From positions 23,206,272-23,270,271 of the forward strand of contig NC_026659.2 in assembly GCF_000004075.3 (NCBI RefSeq): 64,000 nt of DNA. Direction: 5' to 3'. The stretch's first letter is position 1. Each line of letters begins with the position of its first letter. Made by a program: the position numbers and the translations under genes. Shown here piece after piece: positions 1-11,878 of the stretch. The DNA comes from Cucumis sativus (lineage: Eukaryota; Streptophyta; Magnoliopsida; Cucurbitales; Cucurbitaceae). The notes beneath the pieces were generated by a model. The model had not been told where the DNA came from. It made no database searches and saw only the letters and a program-made list of their open reading frames with translations.

Positions 1-2476
1 TGTTAAAAGCTTTGTTTTATAGTACAGGAGATTTAATCATAACTACAACTTTGGAGGTTAAAAATTGAGAGGTTTAATAAAAAGATTAAGGATATAGGGA
101 CTAAAATTGAAACTTTTAACCTTTCTAACAGAGTATAATTCAACAAATTATAACATTTAGTAATCCTCCAAATCTTTATTTTTAAGTTCAAATAACAAAT
201 AAACAACACATAAGATTAGGGCATTCAAATATTGACTTCTTTGGTCTATGATTTCCATACATTAATCAGCAAAGTGTTTTATATTTGACTAATATTTAAA
301 TTCTTGAAAAATTCATAACTCAGTTTCATGGTTATCCTAATTGACTATACAAAATGATCAAAATAAAAGATCTAAACATGGATGTAAACCGTAATCCATA
401 AGATTATAGAATTACCTGGAATTAAATTATTAATAACATATAAACATATATGAGACTATAAAGGCATAGTGTTTTTGGTACTATAACTTTATATCAATAA
501 GCTGATTCTGAGGATTAACTTCCATAACGCACAATCACACTTCCATATCAAGTTATAATCCCACGATCAAAATCACACAGTATGTCCATTAAATAACCCA
601 AATATAATTGTCGGTTATCTACATTTAAGCTAACTATTACCTTAGTTCCAACACAAATCCCTATTTCATGTAATTGGTTGCAATAAAAAAATATATACAT
701 ATTTGAAATTATGTGCATCATCACCCACTTGAATTTAATATAATGTATGCTTCACATTTCATTAAAGTCATCCATTATTTTACGTAGTACTATATAAAAT
801 AATCAATTAAGAAAATTTCATACAAACACATGTGTGCATGTAATCAAAATTTTGAAAAGAAAAAGATAATGATGATCATATACGTACCAACTTATTTGTT
901 TGCTATTTAATTCACAATACTCTTGAATGTGACCAACTCTTGAACTAAACCAATAGTTAATTTGGTATAAAGTTTTGAAACTTCAAGTTGTTGTCATAAT
1001 TAAGGCATTATTTATAACTAGTAAAAAAATTATTTGATTTAAGTATTTGTGTGGAATCTTCATACAATTAGATATTTTTTTATGTAAAAGAAAATAGATA
1101 ATAATGTGTGAACATTATTATGGGGGCAAAAAGGTCAAATTTAGGGTCCAAAGTGGTTATCCATGTCAGCACGGAAAATAACAAAAGAAAAATGGTTTGG
1201 TTTAGAATTAACCCTATTATTGAAACAGAAATGACATAGATTCCCTAGTTGCTTAATTACTATTTTACCCATATGGCCACATCCATCATTATCTTACAAT
1301 TCTTTTTTTCTTTTCACTCTAGATAATAAAAAATAAATTATATTTTCAAAAGTTTGAATGTTATTCACTTGTATTCTTCGTTTGTTTTAATGTATTGGAC
1401 AAATCTAAAATTAGATTGAAATATCCCAAATTTATCGATGAATTAAGAGTGTTTCGTGTATGAAAACTATTTTACCTATATGGACACATATCTACTACTG
1501 TTATAATCATTTCTACGGCTACCATTATTGTTATTGTTACAGTCGAAAAATTACCAATTTTGATATTTTTATTGTTACGAGAATTAGAAGTAGAGGTAGA
1601 GATAATAAATTTAACAAAATCTACAATTTGAAATAAATACGATTAAAACTGATATCTATGATTTAGGCGTGTTACAATTAATCAATAAAAATGAAAATCA
1701 CTGCCATTAGATCAATTTTTTTTCTAGAGTATGATAATTGTGTCCTTAATATTTGTCCATGTCAGGCTAAAAGAAAAAGAAGCAAATTAAAATTTATAGG
1801 TAGGTTTGGTTATTATTTAATTGGAAAGAAAAGTTGGGAAGAAATAAAAAAGTGATATATTTTATGGGTGTTGGAGGGTTGTAAATAAGAATATATATAT
1901 ATATATATATATATATTAGGGTGAAGTTGAAAACCAAAAGAGAGAATAAATTGGAAAAAGGGACAAATTACAAACTCCAAATTTGATGACTTTAAAGGGA
2001 ATGGTTAGTTAAGGTCACAAACCCTAATAATTGTAATCATGGCTCTAATTCTAAAACATATCACCCCAATATCTTTAACCTGCTATGTACCTTTTAACAT
2101 CAACAAAAAGTTGTAACATCTTAGGAATTTTTCTTACTTTATGAACTGAATGGTGGGTGATGAGAAGTTAAGTTAAGTTTAATTTAAAGGCATTTAGAGT
2201 GTGTTTAATTAGTTTATTTGTTAAATTTTGAAAACACTTTTAGTTAACTTGAATAGATAATATAATGAGTTGGTAAATTGTACTATTCATATATTTATAA
2301 TTTACACCAACTTTAAATTCTTGAAGCTCTGCAAATTAAACAATAAACTTATATAAAAGATATTTTTAGTTGTATTAGATTAGGATGTTGAAATTTTATT
2401 AAATATAAATTTAATAGCTTGATTGGTGTTTATATAGTATAATATTATTAAATATAAGCATTTTATAAATAAACAA
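1..2476. other. Intergenic AT-rich DNA
   Basis: No open frame with protein character was seen on either strand. The stretch holds homopolymer runs, an (AT)n microsatellite at 1891-1916 and anonymous AT-rich sequence. It may include the distal promoter of a gene outside the window, but nothing shows that. Confidence 0.6.
1891..1916. repeat. (AT)13 microsatellite
   Basis: Uninterrupted AT dinucleotide run of about 26 bp. Confidence 0.95.
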
Positions 2477-2548
2477 GCCGTCTTAGCTCAGTGGTAGAGC
2501 GCGTGGCTTTTAACCACGTGGTCGTGGGTTCGATCCCCACAGACGGCG
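2477..2548 (+). tRNA. tRNA-Lys (anticodon UUU)
   Basis: Complete intronless nuclear tRNA gene. The acceptor stem GCCGTCT pairs with AGACGGC, followed by discriminator G. The D arm is GCTC...GAGC, the anticodon stem CGTGG/CCACG encloses loop CTTTTAA, giving anticodon TTT, and the T arm GTGGG/CCCAC encloses TTCGATC. The internal pol III A box (TAGCTCAGTGG) and B box (GGTTCGATCCC) are intact. CCA is not encoded, as expected for a nuclear gene. A CAA motif directly upstream (2474-2476) and a TATA-like stretch about 10-15 bp upstream match typical plant tRNA promoters. A TTTT run about 25 bp downstream could terminate transcription. Confidence 0.97.
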
Positions 2549-3380
2549 TGCATCTGTTTATATAAATTTATATTTTGGAGAGAAAAAACAGTTAAAGTAC
2601 TCTTCAATATAAAAGAAATTAAGCAGTTAATTAAGTAGAACAATTTGAATTACTCAATTGAGAATGTTAGGGTTAAGTCGAGTTAGAAAGAAAATTTGTT
2701 AATTTTTATAAATAAAACAAAACACCAAAATATTTACGATCTATAGAACAATGGAAGAAAAAATAATTAAAACTTATTGTTTTTTTCAAAATTTCGTTCT
2801 GGTTTATAGGGATAAAATCGTGTTTGGTTGGGTTGGGTTGGGAGACATTCTCAACCCAACACATATTTTCAAGTTATTTGGTCGGCAACTCGAATAACTC
2901 GAATTTAGTTTCCAACCCAACCCGGTTGTATAGGTTTCTTCTTCTTCTTTTTTCTTTCTTTTCTTTCGTTTCTAGTTACATTTAAATCAAATTGTATAGG
3001 TTTGTTACATTTAAATTTCAAACATATATAATTCAAAATTTCATACAATAAATTCAAGCTAAGAATTCATAAATTTAAAGTTACCAACACAAATAAATTC
3101 AAAATACTTAAAATACATAAATAAAAACTCATAAATGTTCATAAAGTTCATTTTTAATAATAAAGTTCAAGATACAACCCAACCTAAACCTAAAAAATTA
3201 AGAAATCTTATTGTTTTTTAATTAAATAATAATAATATATTATTATAATATATTATATTAATTTTGGTTGGGTTTGGTTGAACCGAATTTCTCAACCCTC
3301 CAACCCGAGACACGACCCAACCCAAAAAAAATATTATTTTGTTGTTGTCAAGAAGAATAGCAAATTATGAGTTTTACTTT
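2549..3380. repeat. Intergenic DNA with a degenerate TTGGGTTGGG inverted repeat
   Basis: At about 2823-2870 the strand reads TTGGTTGGGTTGGGTTGGG and then CTCAACCCAAC; at about 3262-3330 there is TTGGTTGGGTTTGGTTG and then CAACCC and GACCCAACCCA. The two ends are roughly inverted, which suggests an old foldback or hAT-like miniature element of about 500 bp. A related motif recurs near 5625-5735. No target-site duplication could be fixed, and no gene is visible. Confidence 0.35.
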
Positions 3381-4219
3381 GGGAAAATAGCAAAAATAAT
3401 TTTAAATTGTTATAATAGCATAACATAAAAATTAGAAAAATAAATAAATGAAACAATCCCTCAAATGCCTCTATCCAATATAAAAAGTATAATTATTTAT
3501 CTAAATCTAAAATACATTGTAATTGAAATAACACATGCTATATAAAAAATCTCTCACTAAAACATAAAGATTAAAATTTGCCATTAATGGAAAGCTCAAC
3601 CTCATACCTGCAAAATTTAAAATCTATTTCAATATCTAAAAGATGCAATTCAATTGAAGTTGGTAATTGCAAAATTGAGACACATTCAATCAAAGGGTTT
3701 GGCTCTACACCTGTCGAACATCGTTGATATTACAATAAAGATGAAATCATGAAATTATACCATAGAATTGAAAACTTATATGCAAGATACGCATCGGTGA
3801 GTTCGTCGTATATTCGAGATTCATTTGAGCTATTCTCTCTTGTTTGCAATAAAAAAAATTCTCTTTCACATTGAGTTTATCTCTTGTTGGTTGCCTCACT
3901 CAAACTCTTTCTTTTCTTTTCTTTAATAAAACCTAAAAGAAAAATATTCGAATAAATTCAAAAATGTCATTGAGGCCTAATTAAATCCTAAAATTTAAAT
4001 TCAAATTTTTATTAAAAATATATTTTCAAATTGTTATTAAAAATATATATTCAAATTTTTATTAACAGTTATATATTACGTGTTATTTAATAAATTGTTT
4101 AAAATATAACAAATTTGAAAATAGTCATTAGCATAAATCTAGCAACAAAATAGCAAATTTAATTAAGATTTACCAAATTTGGATATTGTTTGCAAAATAC
4201 ACTTCTATAATAAGAGAGA

Positions 4220-4600
4220 CACAATAAATTAATTTTTTTAAATAAAAATCAATCAAAATAAGTTTACTTGAAATATAAATTAAAATAACTATGTATTATC
4301 TAATAAAGTTTTTAAAAATAATTTAAAATATAAATCCTTTGAAAACAGTGGATTAGTGATTGTCATTATTTTAGGAATTAGATTTCATAATATTTAAATT
4401 CAAAATAGTATGAAATACAAGGAAAGGGGAAAGTTGAAAATCTTTTAACAATTTTTAGGAAAAATATTTATTAAACCTAAGTTTTATGAATTAAATAAAT
4501 AAATGTTAATTAATTTGATTTGAATATTAAAATTAAAAAATTTGTTATGAATTATAGACATATATTTAAGAGGTATTGAGAAAATCTTATCCATCTCGAA
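4220..4600 (+). repeat. Internal dispersed repeat, copy A
   Basis: This block contains the series AATCAATCAAAATAAG, ACTATGTATTATCT, TTAGTGATTGTCATT, TAAATAAATGTTAATTAATT and AATTATAGACATATAT. The same series recurs in the same order at 4848-5400, with base changes and small indels. No coding sequence. Confidence 0.6.
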
Positions 4601-4847
4601 AATATCTAATAGTTTGCAAATACACTGGTATGATATTTGGTCTCATTATTTGTATCATGTAAATACAAGTAAAACACGTATTATTATACATAAAGATATA
4701 ACACATGTATTATACATTATACATGTATAACAATGATGATTGGAAATAAAAACGTCACATATAAAATAAAACGTCTAATTAAAATAAATATTAATATTAA
4801 TGTAATTAAAAAACACAATGTGAAAAATAATTATCCAATACAAGAGG

Positions 4848-5400
4848 CACAATAAATTATTTTTTAATAAAAATCAATCAAAATAAGTGTATAATCATAA
4901 TCAACACGATTGTAGCGATGATAAAACTTTGTTTTAAAATTATTATTAATCATACATACTATGTATTATCTGATAATTTTTTTTAAAATAACTTAAAATA
5001 TAAATAATATGAAATGCTTAATTTATGTTTGCCATTAAGAAAATGATGTAATATTTGAAATCAAAATATTATGAAATATAATGAATTGGAAATAGTTGAA
5101 ATTCACGTAACCATTTTTTTTATTAATCACAGGTACTATGTATTATCCTATGAAAATAATGAAGTAGTGATTGTCATTGTTTTATGGATTAGATTTTATA
5201 ATATTTTGTGAAGAACGGTTGAAATTCTTTTAGCAATTTTGTAGAGAAAATCTTTATTAAACATGAATTAAATAAATAAATGTTAATTAATTAGATTTAA
5301 ATGCTAAAAATTCGAAAATTTGTTATAAATTATAGACATATATTCAACGGATATAGGAAAAATCTTGTTAATCCAAATTAGTTAATATTTTTCAAAACTA
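4848..5400 (+). repeat. Internal dispersed repeat, copy B
   Basis: Diverged second copy of the 4220-4600 block, in the same orientation, with its motifs spaced further apart. The opening motif is at 4848-4893 and the closing AATTATAGACATATAT is near 5328-5343. Direct duplication within a transposon-like unit is the simplest reading. Confidence 0.6.
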
Positions 5401-5605
5401 ATTGTAGTTTGCAAATATATTGTATCTGTGATGGTGTGTTATTTGACAAATACATTGTATCTGAAAACACCTATTATCCTACCTAAAGGTATAAATGTGT
5501 AAAAAAAATCCAAAATATTCTGCAACCATCAGTTTTGTTAAAATTCTTAATATTTTTCAAACTTGCTATTTTTAAGTTTGTTATATTAAATTTTGCTATT
5601 TTCCC

Positions 5606-8600
5606 AGTTATCTTTTTTTTTTTTTACTCAAACCCAACTCATATTTTAATCCAACCCGTGCAATATGAGTTGGGTAGTATATGTTATTTAGGTTCAACTA
5701 TTTTTAACTATTTTAATCTAACCCAACCTGTTTATAACTATTTTTCAAATTTTCTTCATCTTCTTCTTGATATTTTATGCATCATTATCTATTCTTTATT
5801 CTTTATGATATTCGACAATATTCTTTCTTTTCACCGTCTTTCTCATTTTCTTCTTTTTATTATCATTTTCTCTTCTTCTGCAATTTTTTTTAATTTTTTT
5901 TCAACTTATTATTTGGTTCAAGATCGTGTACCAAATATACATCTTTTTTATTTTTTTTCAAACTGTTATTTGGTTATTTAGATTGTGTGATAAATATAAA
6001 AAATCGTGAAAAAAATCATTCGAAAATTGGATAGCCAGATAGCCAAATCTTCAAATTTAAACTAATCTTTAAAAAAAATTGTGTTAGATTTGACTTTTCA
6101 AATTTAAACGATCAAGTCTAATAAATCATGGACAAAAATAGCCAAATATAAACAATTAGAATCTTTTAAAAAATTTAAATTTAAATGATCAAATCTAAAC
6201 GATAGTGTACAAAAAAAAAATTATTAAAAAACATTTAGATTTAAATTTGGGAAGTCAAATCTAAACGATTATTTCTCAAATATATTACGCGTATCGGATG
6301 TCAATTAATCGAAACATTTTTTGAATTTTCTATTGTGGGCTTGTGGACTCTTTTAGTTTTCGAAATTATTGTATAGTACTTTGTTCTATTATTAAAATAT
6401 AAATTTTTTATTGATTAATTTGTTAAAAAACAAATTATATTTTTGTTTAAGCTTTGTATTAAATATTATAGATATTTAATATTTTATAGGCTGATTTTTA
6501 TTGATAAACTCACATATTTAAAATTGAAAGGAAAAAAAAGGTGTAAATATTTATGAAATGTCAAGAGTTGTCAAGAGTTGGTAGGAAAATTGATTTGGGT
6601 AATTTTTATTGTCAAATGAATCCAGTTGAATATTTTGAATTGATCCAAAAAGTACCCTCAAATTAATGAATCCAACCCATTCACATTCACAGTCTCAAGT
6701 TTGTGAAGTCACATATAGTTTGGAAATATTTATGAAATGGATTGGTAAAAATTAATTGCTTTTATCTAACTAATTTGCTATTAAAAACTTAGAAGGAATT
6801 TATGGTCCATTGCATATTATATATTCCCACCTTTTCATACACTTTCCCTTTTGTTGGAAAAGGAAAAAGCAAATTACTTAATTAATTAAGATAAGTTTTG
6901 CTTTATATCACACCATTACATGGGGAGAGATCACGAGAAATATAACAATTTCGATTTATTCTTTAGACATCTTTTCTTTTATCAATGCTTTCCTTTTCCA
7001 TTATCATTCTTTGGCATGATTTTGAATTGAGATTGATTTTATCATCTAACTTAAAGTTCAATGCCTTTATATTTATTTTCAAATGCAACAATTATGAAGA
7101 TTCCTTATTTTTTAAACAAAAAGCTTTAGGAGAAAATTCATTTAGAGTAATCTCACACCCTAATTTATTTATTTTGAAGAGAAATTATTTCTAAAAAAAA
7201 AAATCAAATAATTATTTTTAATAGAGAGAGAAATAATAATGGAGAGCAAAAGGGGATGGGGTTTAATAATCAATATTTCTTATTTTGGTGATGTTTGGAC
7301 AAAGCATGCCCATCTTCACCTGCTTCCATTTACTATCTCTATTTTTATTCAAATATTATTTTTGAACCAATTTCTAATATTACTTTTCTCTACATTAAAA
7401 ACAAATACAAAACAACATCAAATCAAATCAAATGAGTGCCAAAGTATAAAATTGAAAAGTAGCCTATCAATTCTATTATTTCCAATTTATTTCTACATGC
7501 AATTGATTTTATATATAGTTGAAAACTTGTCTTTCTATTCAATTTGAATATACATAAATTTAAAAAAAAACAAAACAAAATCATATTTTTACTAAAATTG
7601 TCCATTTTAATCTACTCTCCAATTGAGTTTGATTATTATATTCTTTCAACCAAAAAGGTAAGGCTCCAATATTTATCCTTACCACAGCCGAGTCTTCAAT
7701 TGGGGTGAAGGTTGAAACTACAAACACTTTTAAATTATACAATTATAATTGCTACACTTTTTTAAGTTTATGAACAAATTTGATGAAATTAATAATTTTT
7801 TTTAGCTTATTGACCTATGATTAGTGAGAAAAGTCAATAAGAAACCCATCTTAATCTACCCACTAAGTTGACAATTGAAAAACAATTTTAGTCCTTTTCA
7901 GACATATATATAATTTTAAAATAATATTTGTTAATATAGTTGGAAATTGATTGATTGAAAACGTAGTTAACTTAAAATGAGATATGTATTATTAAATCTG
8001 TTCGCAGTATCAAATGGGTTAAATAACAAAATTATACCGAAAAATTGACCATTTCTTTATTCAAATAAAATAATAAGCTTTCAAATTTTACATTGCTACA
8101 TGCTCTATTTGATAAGATGAACATCATTTTCAACTTAAAATTCAATAATTTCACTTGCATAGGAGAATTAAAGTCAAAGAAAAAAAGAAAAAAAAAAGAG
8201 TAAAGATTTGAGAGACCGAAGGAGAGAATCATAATTTTGAAACAACACCTACTACATTAATCATAAAGAGAAAGGAAAGGAAACAATCATAATTTAAACA
8301 TCTACATCAACCGAATTTGTAAGAAAACACGGTTGAATTTGAAGTACTAAAATTGAAATAGGGGGTGTCAATAATTGGGGAGGGTTCATTAATGCTTATC
8401 CTTGGGTTTCTTGAGACCAAAGACCAAAAACCTATATGTCATTTAGTGAAGATAAGATTTGTATGTCTTATAAATCAATGTAATAAATTCTTGGGTAGCA
8501 ATGAACCATTACATGGGGGATGCCTAAATCTATATGTATAGACCCCATGTGACATGGTTATCTAACATTGTCTAAAGGGCATCTACTTTTTTCACCAAAT

Positions 8601-9081
8601 AAATAAATAAATATATGTATGTATACAGTATGCATAATTTTGATGATTGAAAGCGACTATGCTTACAAAAATAATTACATTCTTATTAAATGAAGAGCAA
8701 ATAAATGATTAGATAAAATAATGTTAAATCATTTCTATATACTTGTGTTAAGGTAATGAATTCAAAGATAATTTTATCTTTTTGATACATTCTTTAACAT
8801 TCTTCCATGTGGGGTCACCACTAGAATTTTTAGAAAGCTCTCTTCAAATATAAAAGTTGCATGATTTCTGTCAATAAACAATAAAATAATAAAAGAGTTA
8901 CACCTTTTATTTTGCCATTTGTTTCAACAAAGTAAACTCCATGCTAATCATCCATCTCTTCACCTCCCAGGTTCAAACTTCTCCCTACACAGTTGTTATA
9001 TTGAAAAACAAATAATAATGTTTCCAAAACGTATCACTACATCGCTTTTCACACTTCCACTCTCCTAATTTTAGTATGTAA
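5606..9081. other. Intergenic AT-rich DNA
   Basis: Only short frames without codon bias or recognisable domains are seen (for example near 6985 and 7239). They contain long Phe/Ile/Leu runs, as expected for translated AT-rich DNA. No gene is supported. Confidence 0.6.
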
Positions 9082-10543
9082 GGGGCCGTTTCCCGATGGA
9101 AAGGAATAAGGGAGAAAATTAATTAAAAAAAATTGAAGATTAAGGGAAGGAATTATTATAATTCTTGTTCGGAAGAATGATTATTTGGAAAAGGATTACT
9201 GGTACGTTAACCCCAATATGAAAAATGATACATAATTTTTTTCTTTTTTTCGTGAACCCAATACAATATAAAAAAATATGATAATATTTTTTGCATTTGT
9301 GTAAATTGTTCATACCATAAAATCTCTGCAACCAAAAATTGTATTCAAATTCATTTTTTTAGTTAGGTTGTATCTTAATCCAACCGTTCACAAAAAAAAT
9401 TGTATTGATTTTCTTTTGTTGATTTTGTATAAATATTTTTTTTACTTTAACATACACCTAATATATTTTCAAAACTAGAGTATTTTTTCTCATTTGTATA
9501 GTAGTTTCTTTCTTTCTTTTTTAACATTAGATCAAGTGCACAAAATAAAGTATATTATTTTTTTAATTGTGTAAAATATGTTTATGAAATTTATACCGTC
9601 AACTCAATTCACACATAAATTGTATTATTTAATTTTTTTATTTGTGTTCAATTTGTAGTTCAATTTGATCTGTAAATCCAATACATTAAAAAAATATGTT
9701 ATTTTTTTTAATTTATAGCAAATATTTATTTTTCTCCCGCAACCCATATGAGAAAGAAATTGAATTACATTTTTTTTTCAATGTGTAAGAAATGCTTATG
9801 AAATGTTTTCTGTAAACCAAATACAAACAAAAATTGTATTTTTTTTTTTTTTTTTTTTGCGTTTGTATAAACTTAATTATTTTGTTCGTACTACTTTCCA
9901 AAACGACGAAAAAGTGTATTAAATTAATGTTTATATTGTAACCCCAACACACAGAAAATATGTATTAATTTTTAAATTTATTTTGTATAAAAAAAATTTG
10001 GATCGTACACGCAAATATAATACAAACAAATTGTATTTTTTTTCATTTATGTAAAATATGTTTATCCAAATTATACAGTAAATAGAATACAAAAATAAAT
10101 TTTGTATTTTAAATTTGAATAATCAATCCTATACAGTAAAAAAATTGTATTATGTTGTTTTTATTTTTTCTTTCGTTTTTTATATTTTTTCTTCATGAAA
10201 ACGATAAGTAACATATGAGAAAATGACTAATTCGTTTGACACATAAAGAAGAGAACTGAATTAATTTGTTAATTTGTTTGGAAAAGAGAAAAAATAAAAG
10301 CATTAATTTAGAGAAAAGAATAAATAAATGAGGAAAGAGAGAAGAAATAAATGAAGAAAGAGAAGAAGGAGAAGAAAGAGAAAGATTATATTGAAAAATG
10401 AAAGGATTAAGTGGAGAAAGTAGGATAATAAATGAGGAACAAAAGGATTAAGGGTATTCATTTCCCTCCCCTTAATCCATAGGCCAAACAAGGAAGAACT
10501 AGAGTCTTTCCTTTCGTTTCCTTTCCTTCTCCGAAACGGTTCC
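9082..10543. mobile_element. Non-autonomous PIF/Harbinger-like element
   Basis: The left terminus reads GGGGCCGTTTCCCG and the right terminus, on the minus strand, GGAACCGTTTCGG. Both continue inward into GGAAAGGAA-type sequence, giving imperfect inverted repeats of about 25 bp. TAA is present on both sides (9079-9081 and 10544-10546), the 3-bp target duplication usual for PIF/Harbinger elements. The interior has no transposase. It is built of degenerate repeating units in which a T-rich tract and TTGTAT alternate with GTAAAATATGTTTATGAAA-like sequence, followed by a purine-rich AGAAG tract at 10320-10400. Confidence 0.65.
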
Positions 10544-10546
10544 TAA

Positions 10547-11878
10547 AAATTTATTTGGTAAAAAATTTGAAAATAAAAGATGAAATAAAAACATGATTGT
10601 GTTTTATGTTTTTCGATAAGTGGCCATCAAAGATTAAAAATTTATAATCTCTAAATTAATTAGTGAAACGATGATGGGTAGCAATTACAAATTGGTTGTA
10701 GTTAAGTTATCACTGAGGATTAGTTGATAATAAATTATAATTGTTTTATTTATGAACATGTTTATGTTAAAAATTATAATTATCTTTTTATAATATTATA
10801 TAATTAAGGATTTAGCAAACCAAGTTACTATGAAATTAATTATAGGATCAGGCTTAAAGTTTAAGCTAATTTATTATATAACAATACATGACACATGTTC
10901 TAACTTTTTTTTAAAAAAATGAATTAGGTTTATAACATGATATACCATATTTTAAAATATTTTTATCTTTGTTTAATATAATTTTACATTTTAAAATTTA
11001 AAATTCAAAGTTTGGATAAACAAAAAAACATAAAATGTTGTTTTTAGAACTTACACGGTTCGAATCACATCACATAAGTAAAAAAATAATACTCAATGAA
11101 TCTAAAAACATAAAGCAAAATCAGAATTCCAAACTAAACCTATCCTAAATTTCCGTTCATATTCCATTTTTTGAGTTCAATTTTTAAATATTTTATTTCA
11201 ACTTTTGAACTTTAAACATATATACATACATACATTTTTAAACCTCTTTAATCTTGTTAATTCACCACCCAAAATTAGATATCTAAGTAAACAGCAACTG
11301 AAACCCCTATAAAGACTAAAATATACTTTAATGCAAAACTTTGAAACTTAAAAACGATTTCAAGAGGAAACAATTAAAACAAATCACTTGAAAATTTAAA
11401 GGCCAAAGAGAACTAAATAGTTCAAAGAAGTGAATTCAATTCTACGTAGATACAACAATCTGCAATCTCAAGATAATAATGGCAATGATAGAATAAATAA
11501 AGGGAGAAAGTTCTCAATTTTGTTCACAACTGTCAGTCAAATAGAGGAAGGGTTAGTGGGGAACAGAATCTACAAAGATTTTGATTGACTTCTATTTAAC
11601 ATAACTTGTATTTGTCTTGTTTCACTTTTATCTCTTTTGCTGATCTTTTTATTTAGAACAGCTGAATGGAACACATCTCATCAAAGATGAGCTGTTGGAA
11701 AAGGGAAGGGCTATAGGCAAATAGCATAGAAGAAAATTGACATTCTGACAAACAAACATGTCACTTTAATGGAAAACAACTCAACTTCATTCATATGCGT
11801 GTAGACATCAGCATGTTGCTTAAATAGTAACATCAAATGTCTGTGTTTATTTACATTATCATATTTGGCCTTTTTACC
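10547..11878. other. Intergenic DNA and 3' flank of the UEV1 gene
   Basis: AT-rich, with no open frame of interest. The part next to 11879 should contain the UEV1 3' untranslated region on the minus strand, because the stop codon is at 11879-11881. A poly(A) site cannot be fixed by eye. Confidence 0.55.

Larger units (their letters stand above)
3381..5605. mobile_element. Candidate non-autonomous Mutator-like element
   Basis: The left end starts GGGAAAATAGCAAAA. The right end, read on the minus strand, starts with the same 15 bases, followed by a similar AT-rich pattern ending in ATAGCA, so the two form terminal inverted repeats. Flanks are only weakly similar (about 6 of 9 bases), so a 9-bp target duplication is not proven. 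The interior has no gene; it contains diverged direct repeats of several hundred bp (see the entries for 4220-4600 and 4848-5400). It could also be two nested elements. Confidence 0.45.

Noticed and set aside
5535-5981. 148-codon frame rich in Phe, Ile and Leu
   Set aside because: Codon use simply reflects T-rich DNA, it starts inside the end of a transposon-like unit, and no motif or membrane-protein family is recognisable.
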